Shown here: positions 48,899 to 61,020 of the stretch, piece after piece
Numbering within the stretch: the first letter of the stretch is position 1
Layout: each line of letters starts with the position of its first letter
Source of the DNA: Agromyces mariniharenae
GTDB lineage: Bacteria; Actinomycetota; Actinomycetes; Actinomycetales; Microbacteriaceae
Assembly (NCBI RefSeq): GCF_008122505.1
Contig: NZ_VSSB01000001.1
Location: 1,968,891-2,032,890, forward strand
Length of the DNA stretch: 64,000 nucleotides
Direction: 5' to 3'
Program-made: the position numbers and the translations under genes
The notes under the pieces: model-generated
The model's database searches: none
What the model saw: the letters and a program-made list of their open reading frames with translations, nothing else
Told to the model about the DNA's origin: nothing

Positions 48899-50200
48899 CT
48901 ACTCGTACCGGAGCGCGTCGATCGGGTTCAGCCGCGCCGCACGGGCGGCGGGCAGCGAGCCCGCCACGAACGCGATGCCCATCACCAGGAGCACGATCGT
49001 GAGGATCGACACGGGGTCGAACGCGATGAGCGTCAGCCCGGGCAGGTCGGCGAGCAGCGTCGACGACAGCGCGCCGCCTGCGACGGTGCCCGCGAGCATC
49101 CCGACGCCGATGCCGACGAGGCTGCCGAGCAGCCCGATGTACGTCGCCTCCGAGCTGAACATCCCGAACACGCGGCCGCTGCCCATGCCCATCGCCTTCA
49201 TGAGCCCGATCTCGCGCGTGCGCTCCTGCACCGACATGAAGAGCGTGTTCACGATGCCGAAGCTCGCGGCGAGCAGCGCGATGATCGCGAACGCGTTCAG
49301 CACGAGCACGATGCCGTCGATGACGGTCTTGAACGCGCCGAGCGTGTCGTCGACGGTCGTCGCCTGGAATCCGGCGTCCGCGAGGTCGGTGCGCAGCGCC
49401 TCGACCTGCTCGGGCGTGGAGGCGGGGTCGAACCGCACGGTCGCCGAGCCGTAGGACTCGGCCTGCCCCGCTGGCGCGCCGACCCCCTGCGCGGCGTAGA
49501 GCGCGTCGGTCAGCGCGGTGTTCGGCGAGGCGCTGCCGCCGGCGCCCCCGAGGCCCGCCTCCGAGACCCCGACCACGGTCGCCGTGATCGTCTGCTCGAC
49601 GCCGTTGCCGTCGGTCAGCCCGAGCACGACCTCCTGGCCGAGCGCGGCCGCGTCGTCGGCGAATCCGAGCGGTTCGACGTAGTCCACGGGCACGACGACC
49701 TGCAGGGCATCGGATGCCGCGTCGGGCTGCTCCCCGGCCGCGAGCTGCACCTGCATGCCCGGGATGAACGAGCCCACGTCGATCCGGTACGCCGTGCCGT
49801 CGTCGTGCCGGATGTAGTCCACGTCGATCGCCTTCACCGGCTCGACGGAGACGACGCCGTCGATCGCGGCGAGCTCTTCGAGGTCGGACGCGGTGATCGG
49901 GTCGATCGACTGGCCCGACTGCGGGCCGGGGGCGGTGCGCTGCTGCGCCACCTGGTCGGCGACGTACTCCTGCGGGCCGTCGCCGGCGTCCTCCGCCGGG
50001 GCGTGCGTCACGGTCATGACATCGCCGGCGCCGATCTCCGCGACCGTCTGGTCGATGTACCGGTTGATGCCGGTGCCCAGGCCGGTCGTGATGGTGAGGG
50101 TGAACGCGCCGATGAAGATCGCGAGGATCGTCAGGATCGTGCGGGTCTTCGATCGGAACGTGTTGGAGATCGCGCTCGCGATCACGTCGGTCGTCTTCAC
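48899..50200 (-). CDS. MacB/FtsX-type ABC exporter permease
   Basis: This 433-residue permease has the MacB topology: one N-terminal helix (RTILTILAIFIGAFTLTITTG), an external domain of about 230 residues, and three C-terminal helices beginning LNAFAIIALLAASFGIVNTLFMSV, with the FtsX signature VQERTREIGLMKAMGMGSGRVFGMF. It ends in LNPIDALRYE, the conserved permease terminus. GTG at 50200 overlaps the ATPase stop. Such pairs export peptides or lipoprotein-linked cargo or act as mechanotransmitters. No adapter protein is adjacent, as is usual in Gram-positives. Confidence 0.92.
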   Translation of the reverse strand: MKTTDVIASAISNTFRSKTRTILTILAIFIGAFTLTITTGLGTGINRYIDQTVAEIGAGDVMTVTHAPAEDAGDGPQEYVADQVAQQRTAPGPQSGQSIDPITASDLEELAAIDGVVSVEPVKAIDVDYIRHDDGTAYRIDVGSFIPGMQVQLAAGEQPDAASDALQVVVPVDYVEPLGFADDAAALGQEVVLGLTDGNGVEQTITATVVGVSEAGLGGAGGSASPNTALTDALYAAQGVGAPAGQAESYGSATVRFDPASTPEQVEALRTDLADAGFQATTVDDTLGAFKTVIDGIVLVLNAFAIIALLAASFGIVNTLFMSVQERTREIGLMKAMGMGSGRVFGMFSSEATYIGLLGSLVGIGVGMLAGTVAGGALSSTLLADLPGLTLIAFDPVSILTIVLLVMGIAFVAGSLPAARAARLNPIDALRYE

Positions 50201-50910
50201 GCGGCGAACACCTCCTCGACGGCGTCGGCGTGCTCCTCGACGAGGAGGCCGTCGCGCATGTGGATGCGCCGGTCGCAGCGGGCGGCGAGCTCCTCGTCGT
50301 GCGTGACGACGATGAGCGTGATGCCCTGCTCGCGGTTGAGGTCGAACAGGATGTCCTCGACGACCGCGCCGGTCGCCGAGTCGAGGTTGCCCGTCGGCTC
50401 GTCGGCGAAGATCACGCGGGGGTCGTTCACGAGCGCCCGGGCGATCACGACGCGCTGCTTCTGCCCGCCCGAGAGGTCGGAGGCCCGGTTGCGCGCCTTG
50501 TCGTCGAGCTCGAGCTGCGCCAGCGCGGCCATGCCGCGTCGCCGGCGTTCCGCGCGACCGACGCCCGCGATCTTCAGCGGGAGGATGACGTTCTCGAGCA
50601 CGGTCGCGTTCGGCGTGAGGAAGAACTGCTGGAACACGAAGCCGAACGTGCGGTTGCGGGCGCGGTTGAGCTCCCGCCCCCGAAGGGTGCTCGCGTCGCG
50701 ACCGGCGAGGCGCACGCTGCCCGACGTCGGCTGGTCGAGCAGGGCGAGCAGGTGCATGAGCGTCGACTTGCCGGAACCCGACTTGCCGACGATCGCGAGG
50801 GACTCGCCCTCGCGCACCTCGAAGCTCACCCCCTTGAGCGCGTCGAAGCGCGTCGCGCCTCGCCCGTAGGTCTTGTGCAGGTCGTCGACCTGCAGGATGG
50901 GGGTCGCCAT
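50197..50910 (-). CDS. MacB/LolD-type ABC ATP-binding protein
   Basis: This 237-residue ATPase powers the adjacent permease. It has Walker A GKSGSGKST (about 41), Q-loop FGFVFQQFFLTPNATV, signature LSGGQKQRVVIARAL, Walker B VIFADEPTGNLDS (the TGNLD form marks the MacB/LolD group) and switch His in VVTHDEELA. The ATG at 50910 follows GAGAGGA by about 6 nt; longer upstream readings lack one. It is the first gene of the two-gene operon and overlaps the permease by 4 bp. Confidence 0.93.
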   Translation of the reverse strand: MATPILQVDDLHKTYGRGATRFDALKGVSFEVREGESLAIVGKSGSGKSTLMHLLALLDQPTSGSVRLAGRDASTLRGRELNRARNRTFGFVFQQFFLTPNATVLENVILPLKIAGVGRAERRRRGMAALAQLELDDKARNRASDLSGGQKQRVVIARALVNDPRVIFADEPTGNLDSATGAVVEDILFDLNREQGITLIVVTHDEELAARCDRRIHMRDGLLVEEHADAVEEVFAA

Positions 50911-51037
50911 GTCGAGTCCTCTCGGGGGTCCGGCGCGCACGTCGCGCACCGACCTCGAGTCTGGTCGGCGCCGGTGCTCCGCGCGTCCGCCCCAGGAGGT
51001 AACCTCGCGTACCGCCGTCGCAGTACGCGGCGTCGCG

Positions 51038-54107
<3,070 letters not shown>

Positions 54108-54124
54108 TCCGCTGACGCGCAGCG

Positions 54125-54156
54125 CGAGGGGCCGGACCGCACGGTCCGGCCCCTCG
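54125..54156 (+). terminator. Strong hairpin after the subtilase gene
   Basis: A 14-bp perfect stem CGAGGGGCCGGACC / GGTCCGGCCCCTCG with a GCAC loop lies 18 nt after the stop codon. Confidence 0.8.
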
Positions 54157-54210
54157 TCGCGTGTGTCGGGGCGCGTCCGCGCGTCCACGGGCCCCGAAAT
54201 GGCCCCGCGA

Positions 54211-54216
54211 TACACT
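54211..54216 (+). promoter_or_regulatory. Predicted -10 element of the DUF3151 gene
   Basis: TACACT ends 5 nt before the GTG at 54222, fitting a leaderless start for the DUF3151-purA transcript. Confidence 0.4.
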
Positions 54217-54221
54217 CGAGT

Positions 54222-54770
54222 GTGACCCCAGACGATTCAGCACCCGAGGGCGAGGCGTCGCTCGCCGACGAGCCCGAGGTGCGGCAGGCGCTCGCCGAGG
54301 CCGATCGGGCATCCGTCGCGTCGGTCGTGTCGGGGCATCCGTCGTCACCGCTCGCGTGGGCCGAACTGGCCGACCTCGCCGACTCCGAGGGCCACTCCAT
54401 CGAGGCGTTCGCCTACGCGGCCGTCGCCGTCGACCTCGCTCGCGAGCAGCTCGCGGCATCCGGATGGCAGCAGGGACAGCCCGTCCCCTGGCGGGACGAG
54501 CCCAACCGCGCCTACCTGCGCGCGCTCGACGCCCAGCGCCGGGCCGCCCTCGCGCTCGGCCTCGACGACCGCGCCGCACGGCTCGCCGACGAGCTGGCCT
54601 CCGCCGATGCCGAGGCGCCGGGCCGCATCGCGTCGGAGTTCACGCCCACCCAGCTCATGCCGATCGTGGCATCCGCCGCCGTCATCACGCCCGCGACCGA
54701 GTTCGAAGCACGCACCGGCGAGCCGCTCGCCGAACCCATCGCCGCCGTCGACGCGGCAGGAGAGGACTGA
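54222..54770 (+). CDS. DUF3151 family protein
   Basis: This 182-residue protein matches the actinobacterial DUF3151 family: [20 protein letters not shown], then [20 protein letters not shown] and [20 protein letters not shown], which look like TPR-like helical repeats. An acidic N-terminus and a C-terminal tail of about 50 residues lie outside the core. The function of the family is unknown. GTG at 54222; its stop is 1 nt before the purA start, so the two are cotranscribed. Confidence 0.8.
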   Translation: MTPDDSAPEGEASLADEPEVRQALAEADRASVASVVSGHPSSPLAWAELADLADSEGHSIEAFAYAAVAVDLAREQLAASGWQQGQPVPWRDEPNRAYLRALDAQRRAALALGLDDRAARLADELASADAEAPGRIASEFTPTQLMPIVASAAVITPATEFEARTGEPLAEPIAAVDAAGED

Positions 54771-54771
54771 C

Positions 54772-56058
54772 ATGCCCGCAGCCGTACTCATCGGAGCGCA
54801 ATGGGGCGACGAGGGCAAGGGCAAGGCGACCGACCTACTGGGTTCCCGACTCGACTACGTCGTGAAGTTCAACGGCGGCAACAACGCCGGGCACACCGTG
54901 GTCGTGGGCGAGGAGAAGTACGCCCTGCACCTGCTGCCGTCGGGCATCCTCACGCCGGGCGTCACGCCGGTCATCGCCAACGGCGTGGTCGTCGACATCG
55001 AGGTGCTCTTCGAGGAGCTCGAGGGGCTCGCGAGCCGGGGCGTGGATGTCTCGAAGCTGCGCATCTCGGCGAACGCGCACCTCATCACGCAGTACCACCG
55101 CACGCTCGACAAGGTCACCGAGCGCTTCCTCGGCAAGCGCCAGATCGGCACCACCGGGCGCGGCATCGGCCCCGCCTACGCCGACAAGATCAACCGCGTC
55201 GGCCTGCGCATGCAGGACCTGTTCGACGAGAACATCCTGCGGCAGAAGGTCGAGGGCGCGCTCGACCAGAAGAACCACCTGCTCGTGAAGGTCTACAACC
55301 GCCGCGCGATCGGCGTCGACGAGATCGTCGAGGAGCTGCTCGGCTACGTCGACCGCCTGCGGCCGATGGTCACCGACACGTCGCTGCTGCTGCACCAGGC
55401 GCTCGAGCGCGGCGAGACCGTCCTCTTCGAGGGCGGCCAGGCCACGATGCTCGACGTCGACCACGGCACCTACCCCTTCGTCACGTCGTCGAACGCGACG
55501 AGCGGCGGCGCCGTCACCGGCTCGGGCATCGCGCCGAATCGCATCGACCGGGTCATCGCCGTGGTGAAGGCGTACACGACGCGCGTCGGCGCGGGTCCGT
55601 TCCCCACCGAGCTCTTCGACGAGTGGGGCGAGTTCCTCAGCGAGCGCGGCTTCGAGTTCGGCACGACCACCGGCCGCCGTCGCCGCACCGGCTGGTACGA
55701 CGCGCCCATCGCCCGCTACGCGTCGCGCGTCAACGGCGTCACCGACTTCGTGCTCACGAAGCTCGACGTGCTCACGGGCCTCGAGAGGATCCCGGTCGCG
55801 GTCGCGTATGAGGTCGACGGGCAGCGCGTCGAGGAGGTGCCAGTGTCGCAGTCGGACTTCCACCACGCCGTGCCGATCTACGAGGAGTTCCCCGGCTGGC
55901 AGGAGGACATCTCGGGTGCCCGCGAGTTCTCGGAGCTCCCCGCGAACGCGCAGGCCTACGTGCGCGAGCTCGAGGCGATGAGCGGCTCGCGCATCTCCGC
56001 CATCGGCGTCGGCCCCGGTCGCGACGAGATCGTCGAGCTCCACGACCTCCTGGATTAG
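54772..56058 (+). CDS. purA: Adenylosuccinate synthetase
   Basis: PurA couples IMP and aspartate using GTP, the first committed step to AMP. The 428-residue protein has the P-loop [63 protein letters not shown] and the base-specific TKLDVL region. The substitution GGQAT for the more usual GAQGT is mild. The start ATG at 54772 is 1 nt after the DUF3151 stop, with AGGAGAGG upstream. Its last bases overlap the convergent SRPBCC gene by 4 bp. Confidence 0.96.
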   Translation: MPAAVLIGAQWGDEGKGKATDLLGSRLDYVVKFNGGNNAGHTVVVGEEKYALHLLPSGILTPGVTPVIANGVVVDIEVLFEELEGLASRGVDVSKLRISANAHLITQYHRTLDKVTERFLGKRQIGTTGRGIGPAYADKINRVGLRMQDLFDENILRQKVEGALDQKNHLLVKVYNRRAIGVDEIVEELLGYVDRLRPMVTDTSLLLHQALERGETVLFEGGQATMLDVDHGTYPFVTSSNATSGGAVTGSGIAPNRIDRVIAVVKAYTTRVGAGPFPTELFDEWGEFLSERGFEFGTTTGRRRRTGWYDAPIARYASRVNGVTDFVLTKLDVLTGLERIPVAVAYEVDGQRVEEVPVSQSDFHHAVPIYEEFPGWQEDISGAREFSELPANAQAYVRELEAMSGSRISAIGVGPGRDEIVELHDLLD

Positions 56059-56477
56059 CCCTCCACCCACTGCTTGAGCCGGGTGAGCTGGATGCCGTCC
56101 TCGCGCGCGATCGCGCCCCGGATCATCGGGGCGAACAGCGACACGAGACCGCGGGTGGCCACGGCGGCGTCGAGGCGCACGCGGCTGCCCGCGGCATCCG
56201 CGGCGGGCTCGATCGCGTACGCGTAGTCGGCGGTCACGCCGCCCACGGCGCTGCGCATCGTGAGGCCGCGGCCGGGCTCGATCGCCGTGATCGTCGACGT
56301 GCGCTCCTTGCCGCGCGCGACGAAGCGCAGCACGGTGCCGACCGCGAGCGGTCCGTCGGCGCGCATCGATTCGACGCCGGGCATCCAGTTCGGCGCGCCC
56401 GACCAGTCGGTGAGCCGGGTCCACACGGCGTCGGCCGGGGCCGCGATCGACTGCTCGTCGGTGAATGCGGTCTTCAT
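56055..56477 (-). CDS. SRPBCC-family (polyketide cyclase/START-like) protein
   Basis: This 140-residue protein has the SRPBCC pattern: [26 protein letters not shown] at the N-terminus, a central [18 protein letters not shown] and a long C-terminal helix near [17 protein letters not shown]. Such folds bind hydrophobic ligands; no catalytic residues can be named. ATG at 56477 has GAGGAGG 5 nt upstream. It overlaps the end of purA by 4 bp on the opposite strand and is divergent from the AraC gene. Confidence 0.85.
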   Translation of the reverse strand: MKTAFTDEQSIAAPADAVWTRLTDWSGAPNWMPGVESMRADGPLAVGTVLRFVARGKERTSTITAIEPGRGLTMRSAVGGVTADYAYAIEPAADAAGSRVRLDAAVATRGLVSLFAPMIRGAIAREDGIQLTRLKQWVEG

Positions 56478-56560
56478 GGGATCCTCCTCGTGCCGCCCTC
56501 AGGCGCAGGCTAGACCGGCCGGCGCGGCATCCGATTGGATGGATTTCACGGAGGTGGCGC

Positions 56561-57376
56561 GTGGAGGTCGCTGGTCGCCCGGCGCAGGGGCCGCTCGCCG
56601 AGGCGGTGCGCGAGCTCTGGTTCCTGCGCGGCCCCGCGCCGACCCGGTACGAGCGCATCTTCCCGATGACCGACGTCCACCTCATCGTGAACCTCTCGCC
56701 CCGCCCCTACCGGGTGCTCGAGTCGGCGGATGCCCCGTGGCGCACGCTCGGGTCCGCGTTCTGCTCGGGCATGCGATCGCGGTTCGTCGTGAGCGAGGCG
56801 CCCGACGTGATCGTGAACGCCGGGGGGGTGGTGCGCGCCGACGGACTCCGCGTGCTCGGACTCGACCCCGAGCGGCTCGCCGGCGCGGTGACGTCGCAGC
56901 CGTGGCTCGACGGGCCGGCGGCGCTCGGGCCGGATGCCGCGGCCGACGCCGTGCTCGACGCGATCGAGGCGCTCCTGACCGAGCGCCTCGCCGTGGGAGG
57001 CGCCCCCGACCCCGTCGTGCGCGACGCGATCGAGCGGCTCGAGGCGGATCCCGCGCACCCGATCGGACCGCTCGCCGCGGCGCACGGACTGCGGCATCCG
57101 GCGTTCGTCGCACGGTTCCGCCGGGCGACCGGCTCGACGCCCAAGCGCTACGCCGAACTCGTGCGGTTCCACCGGCTCATCGACGCGACGCCCGTGCCCG
57201 GCGCGGCGCCGTGGAGCGAGCTCGCCGCCGACGGCGGCTACTACGACCAGTCGCACGTCATCCGCGACTTCAAGCGGTTCACGGGCTACACGCCGGCCGA
57301 CTACCACCGGCGGGTCAGCGCCGCCGGTCCCGACGCCGTGCGGTTCGTGCCCGACCCCGAAGCCGCGTTCCGGTAG
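56561..57376 (+). CDS. AraC-family regulator with DUF6597-like N-terminus
   Basis: This 271-residue regulator has an N-terminal sensing part (EAVRELWFLRGPAPTRYERIFP, then VHLIVNLSPRPYRVL) of the kind seen in DUF6597-type AraC proteins, and a C-terminal AraC DNA-binding domain (HPIGPLAAAHGLRHPAFVARFRR, then GYYDQSHVIRDFKRFTGYTPADY). GTG at 56561 has GGAGG 6 nt upstream and was chosen over the in-frame ATG at 56465. Target genes are unknown; the SRPBCC gene is divergent and could be one. Confidence 0.88.
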   Translation: MEVAGRPAQGPLAEAVRELWFLRGPAPTRYERIFPMTDVHLIVNLSPRPYRVLESADAPWRTLGSAFCSGMRSRFVVSEAPDVIVNAGGVVRADGLRVLGLDPERLAGAVTSQPWLDGPAALGPDAAADAVLDAIEALLTERLAVGGAPDPVVRDAIERLEADPAHPIGPLAAAHGLRHPAFVARFRRATGSTPKRYAELVRFHRLIDATPVPGAAPWSELAADGGYYDQSHVIRDFKRFTGYTPADYHRRVSAAGPDAVRFVPDPEAAFR

Positions 57377-57386
57377 CCCCACATGC

Positions 57387-57424
57387 CGAGGGCGGATGCC
57401 GCGACCACGCGGCATCCGCCCTCG
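57387..57424. terminator. Bidirectional terminator between the AraC and MT0933-like genes
   Basis: A perfect 17-bp stem CGAGGGCGGATGCCGCG / CGCGGCATCCGCCCTCG with an ACCA loop lies between two convergent genes. Both arms contain the window-wide GGATGCCGC motif. Confidence 0.85.
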
Positions 57425-57446
57425 AAGACCTGGAGGTCGGCTCGGC

Positions 57447-57668
57447 TCAGGGCTCGGTGCCGATGGCCTTGTCGATGTTCTCGCGGACGGCGTCGACCTT
57501 CTCGTCGTGCTCGTCGGGCGTGACCTTCTTCGCGGCATCGGAGACCGCATCGAGGACCTTGTCGCTGATGTCCTCGGCCTGCTGGCTGTTCAGCGCCTCG
57601 TTGATCGTGTCCTTGTTCTCCTCGACGAAGTCCTGTGCCTTCTTCGTCAGGTCGTCCAGCGCTCCCAT
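57447..57668 (-). CDS. MT0933-like antitoxin-family protein
   Basis: This 73-residue acidic, lysine-rich helical protein (GALDDLTKKAQDFVEENKDT, later VLDAVSDAAKKVTPDEHDEK) resembles the MT0933/Rv0909-type antitoxin family (PF14013). In mycobacteria the partner toxin lies next door; here the neighbours are an AraC regulator and a GNAT gene, so no obvious toxin is present. The ATG at 57668 follows AAGGTGGGGG. It is a single-gene transcript. Confidence 0.75.
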   Translation of the reverse strand: MGALDDLTKKAQDFVEENKDTINEALNSQQAEDISDKVLDAVSDAAKKVTPDEHDEKVDAVRENIDKAIGTEP

Positions 57669-57767
57669 GTCCCCCACCTTTCATCGTCGGACGGTGCTCT
57701 CGCCATCGTAGGGTCCGGGCCGGTGAACCGGAACCCTCGGCCCTCGCGGGCGTGACAGACTCGACGG

Positions 57768-58406
57768 GTGACCGCCACCCGCCCCGCCGATCGGCCGCTC
57801 GTCGGCCGGTTCGTCAGCCTCACGCCCTATTCCGACGCTGACATTCCCGAGCTCGAGCGTGCGCTGCGACGCCCCGAGGTGTTCGCTGGCGGCTACGGCG
57901 GCGGCCCCGCCGGGCTGCCGGCCGATGCCGACGCCTTCACGGCCTTCGCGAGCGACTACTACGACGGCGGCCCGGCGGCGATGCCGTTCACCGTGCGCCT
58001 CGAGGGCGGACCCGATCACGGCACGGTCGTCGGCGCCACAAAGCTCGGCGATCTCGACCTCGGCAGCGAGTCGGCGCACATCGGCTGGACCGCGTACGAC
58101 CCGCGCGTCTGGGGCACGGCCGTGAACCCCGAGGCGAAGCTGCTGCTCCTCGGGCTCGCCTTCGACCACGGGTTCGGCCGCGTGAAGCTGCAGGCCGATG
58201 CGCGCAACGACCGCTCGCGGGCGGCGATCCTGAAGCTCGGCGCGCAGTTCGAGGGCATCGCGCGTCGGCACAAGCCGCGTGCCGACGGGTCATGGCGCGA
58301 TTCCGCGGTCTACGCCGTGATCGTCGACGACTGGCCCTCGGTGCGGGCTGGGCTCGAGGCACGCCTCGCGGCGTGGGGCGAGGAGCCCGTGCGGCTCGGC
58401 GCCTGA
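57768..58406 (+). CDS. GNAT-family N-acetyltransferase (RimJ/RimL-like)
   Basis: This 212-residue acetyltransferase has the GNAT pattern of the RimJ-type subgroup: RFVSLTPYSDADIPELERAL at the N-terminus, then GTVVGATKLGDLDLGSESAHIGW and the acetyl-CoA-site region GTAVNPEAKLLLLGLAF, ending with the typical RVKLQADARNDRSRAAILKLG. It probably acetylates an N-terminus or amino group; the substrate is unknown. GTG at 57768 has the -10-like CAGACT 6 nt upstream. It converges with the symporter gene at 58419. Confidence 0.9.
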   Translation: MTATRPADRPLVGRFVSLTPYSDADIPELERALRRPEVFAGGYGGGPAGLPADADAFTAFASDYYDGGPAAMPFTVRLEGGPDHGTVVGATKLGDLDLGSESAHIGWTAYDPRVWGTAVNPEAKLLLLGLAFDHGFGRVKLQADARNDRSRAAILKLGAQFEGIARRHKPRADGSWRDSAVYAVIVDDWPSVRAGLEARLAAWGEEPVRLGA

Positions 58407-58418
58407 GCGGCCCTGCGC

Positions 58419-59900
58419 TCAGCCGTCGCGGCCGTGATGCCGTGCGGGCTCGGGAACGTGCAGCCGGGTGAGGAAGCGGTCGGTGCCGCGAGGGATGCCG
58501 CGGCGATCACCACGTGAGACGAGCACGGTCACGAGGACCGCGATCGGCACGGTCCAGGCCGCCGGCTGCTCGAGGAACGGGCGCAGTGCGGGCAGCCACG
58601 ACGAGACGAGCGCGCCGCCCAGGATCGCGACCCCCGAGAGCACGGCGCCGGTGAGCATCCCGGCGATCGCGCCGCGGGCCGTGAGCCCGCGCCACCAGAT
58701 GCCGAGCAGGAGCACGGGGCACAGCGTCGAGGCCGTGAACGCGAAGACGAGGCCCACGCTGCCGGCGAGCCCCGTCGACTCGGTCGCGAGCGCGACGACG
58801 AGCGGCACGAACGACGAGAGCACCGCCGCGATGCGGAAGCCGCGCACGCTGCCGCCGAGCAGGTCCTGGCTGATCACGCCGGCGAGCGACACCACGAGGC
58901 CCGACGACGTGGAGAGGAACGCCGCGAACGCGCCCGCGATGACGAGCGCCGTGAGCACGTCGCCGAGCGGCCCGGCGATGAGCCGGTCGGGCAGCAGCAG
59001 GATGAGCGCGTCGGCGTCGCCCGAGGCGGCGAGGTCGGGCGCGAACGCGCGGCCGAGCAGCCCGAACGCGGTGGGGAACAGGTAGAACACCGAGAGCAGC
59101 ACGAGCACGATGACCGTCGTGCGCCGGGCCGCGACGCCGTCGGGGTTCGTGTAGAACCGCACGAGCACGTGGGGGAGTCCGAGCGTGCCGAGCAGCAGCG
59201 CCACCATGAGCGACACCGTTCGGTACACGTCGAGGTCGCCCGGGCCCGCGCTCGCAGGGAAGGCCTCGACCGGGGGCAGGACGGGCTGCACGTCGCCGAC
59301 GAGGAGGAGCAGCGCGACGACCGGGATCGCGAGCGCCGTCAGCTTCAACCAGAACTGGAACGCCTGCACGAACGTGATCGAGCGCATGCCGCCCGCCGCC
59401 ACGACGACGGCGACGATCACGGCGACAGCCAGCGAGCCGGCCCAGGCGGGCAGGCCCGTCGTGATCCGCACCGTGAGGGCCGCGCCCTGCAGCTGCGGCA
59501 CGATGTAGAACCAGCCGATGACGATGACGAGCGTGCTCGTGACGCGTCGCGCCCACACCGACTCGAGACGCGCCTCGGTGAAGTCGGGGATCGTGTACGC
59601 GCCCGAGCGTCGCAGCGGCGCGGCCACGAACAGCAGCAGCATCAGGTACCCCGCCGTGTAGCCGATCGGGAACCAGAGCGCCGACGACCCCGTGAGCAGG
59701 ATGAGTCCGGCGATGCCGAGGAACGACGCCGCCGAGAGGTACTCGCCGCCGATCGCCGAGGCGTTCCACCACGGGCGCACCGTGCGGCTCGCCACGTAGA
59801 AGTCGCTCGTCGTGCGCGAGACCCGCAGGCCGTAGAACCCGATGAGCGCCGACGCGACCGCCACGGCCGCGATCGAGATGTAGCCGATCGCGGCGTTCAC
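58419..59900 (-). CDS. Sodium:solute symporter (SSS family)
   Basis: This 493-residue transporter has about 13 membrane helices and SSS landmarks: SDFYVASRTVRPWWNASAIGGEYLSAASFLG near residue 30 and later GGMRSITFVQAFQFWLKLTAL, then LTALVIAGAFAAFLSTSSGLVVSLAG. It resembles ActP/acetate-type symporters. GTG at 59900 overlaps the stop of a small two-helix membrane protein gene, so the two look like a DUF485-symporter type pair. A LytTR two-component system is encoded just upstream. Monocarboxylates such as acetate or pyruvate are plausible substrates. Confidence 0.9.
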   Translation of the reverse strand: MNAAIGYISIAAVAVASALIGFYGLRVSRTTSDFYVASRTVRPWWNASAIGGEYLSAASFLGIAGLILLTGSSALWFPIGYTAGYLMLLLFVAAPLRRSGAYTIPDFTEARLESVWARRVTSTLVIVIGWFYIVPQLQGAALTVRITTGLPAWAGSLAVAVIVAVVVAAGGMRSITFVQAFQFWLKLTALAIPVVALLLLVGDVQPVLPPVEAFPASAGPGDLDVYRTVSLMVALLLGTLGLPHVLVRFYTNPDGVAARRTTVIVLVLLSVFYLFPTAFGLLGRAFAPDLAASGDADALILLLPDRLIAGPLGDVLTALVIAGAFAAFLSTSSGLVVSLAGVISQDLLGGSVRGFRIAAVLSSFVPLVVALATESTGLAGSVGLVFAFTASTLCPVLLLGIWWRGLTARGAIAGMLTGAVLSGVAILGGALVSSWLPALRPFLEQPAAWTVPIAVLVTVLVSRGDRRGIPRGTDRFLTRLHVPEPARHHGRDG

Positions 59901-60280
59901 TCGTCCTCCGTGAGCGACCGGTAGCGCGCCTCGTTGCGCGACGCCGCGCGCACGTAGAGCCCGCCGACCGTGATGGCGAGCGGGTAGACGCCCGCGCCGA
60001 GCAGCAGCCACGACAGCGGCACGCCGAACACGAACGTCTCGTCGAACTGCGGCACGAACGCGATGCCGAGCACGAAGAGGGCGGTGGCGACGACGAAGCC
60101 CACGGCGAACACGATCCCGAGGCGCAGCTGCGACCGGATCAGCGAGCGCGCGTAGACCCCCGCGATGTCGCTCGTCGGCGCCTCCGCGCCGTGGTGCGGC
60201 ATGGGCCGGGCGGATGCCGCGGCCGACCCGGCGTGCGGCGCGGTCACGCGGACCCGGGGTGGCGGCTCCTCGTCGCTCAT
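59897..60280 (-). CDS. Small membrane protein preceding the symporter (DUF485-like role)
   Basis: This 127-residue protein has a disordered N-terminus of about 50 residues, two membrane helices (LGIVFAVGFVVATALFVLGIA and LSWLLLGAGVYPLAITVGGLYV), and a C-terminal RNEARYRSLTEDE. It has the size and layout of DUF485/YjcH partners of SSS transporters, but I cannot confirm the family from sequence. The ATG at 60280 overlaps the response regulator stop and its own stop overlaps the symporter start. Confidence 0.8.
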   Translation of the reverse strand: MSDEEPPPRVRVTAPHAGSAAASARPMPHHGAEAPTSDIAGVYARSLIRSQLRLGIVFAVGFVVATALFVLGIAFVPQFDETFVFGVPLSWLLLGAGVYPLAITVGGLYVRAASRNEARYRSLTEDE

Positions 60281-61020
60281 GGCCGCGGCCGGATCGTCGC
60301 CGACTCGAGCCGCTCCCGCAGGGCGGGCAGCAGGCGCCGGCTCACGGGCAGCTCGGCCGCGCCGACGGTCACGCTCGGATGGTCGCCGCCGAGCCGGATG
60401 CGCGCGAGGTGCGGGATCGCCACGAGGTACGACCGGTGGATCCGCACGAACGTGTCGGACCACTGCCGCTCGAGGTCCGACATCGGCACGCGCACGAGGT
60501 AGCTCGCCTCCTCGGTGTGCAGGCGGGCGTAGTCGCCCTGGGCCTGCACGTACCGCACCTCGTCGCGGCGGATCATGCGGGTCGTGCCGCCGAGCGTGAC
60601 GGCGATCATCTCGGGCTGGGCGGATGCCGCGGCATCCGTCGCCGGCGTCGCCTGCGCCTTCAGCGCCTCGACGATGCGGGTGATCGAGCGCTGCAGTCGC
60701 TCGGTGCGCACGGGCTTCAGCAGGTAGTCGACGGCCGCGAGGTCGAAGGCCTCGAGCGCGCCCTCCTCGTCCGCGGTCACGAACACCAGCGCCGGCCGGC
60801 GCTCGAACCGCTGCATGGCCCGGGCGAGGTCGAAGCCGTTGAGTCCCGGCATGTGGATGTCGAGGAAGGCAGCGTCGACGGGCTCGCGCGTGAGCAGCCG
60901 GATCGCCTCGGCGCCCGACGCGGCCTGGTGGATGACCCCGATGCGCGGGTCCTGCCCGAGCAGGAACGCCAGCTCGTCGATCGCGGGCTGCTCGTCGTCG
61001 GCGATGAGCACGGAGATCAC
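60277..61020 (-). CDS. LytTR-family response regulator
   Basis: This 247-residue regulator has a receiver domain with phosphoacceptor D54 (AAFLDIHMPGLNGFDLA) and acidic D8-D9, lysine in YLLKPV, then a LytTR DNA-binding domain from about 140 (DEVRYVQAQGDYARLHTEE, later FVRIHRSYLVAIPHLARIRL). It is coupled to the sensor kinase by GTGA overlap and to the symporter pair downstream. By analogy with LytSR/BtsSR-type systems it should activate a nearby carboxylate transporter when the sensor detects its substrate. Confidence 0.92.
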   Translation of the reverse strand: MISVLIADDEQPAIDELAFLLGQDPRIGVIHQAASGAEAIRLLTREPVDAAFLDIHMPGLNGFDLARAMQRFERRPALVFVTADEEGALEAFDLAAVDYLLKPVRTERLQRSITRIVEALKAQATPATDAAASAQPEMIAVTLGGTTRMIRRDEVRYVQAQGDYARLHTEEASYLVRVPMSDLERQWSDTFVRIHRSYLVAIPHLARIRLGGDHPSVTVGAAELPVSRRLLPALRERLESATIRPRP

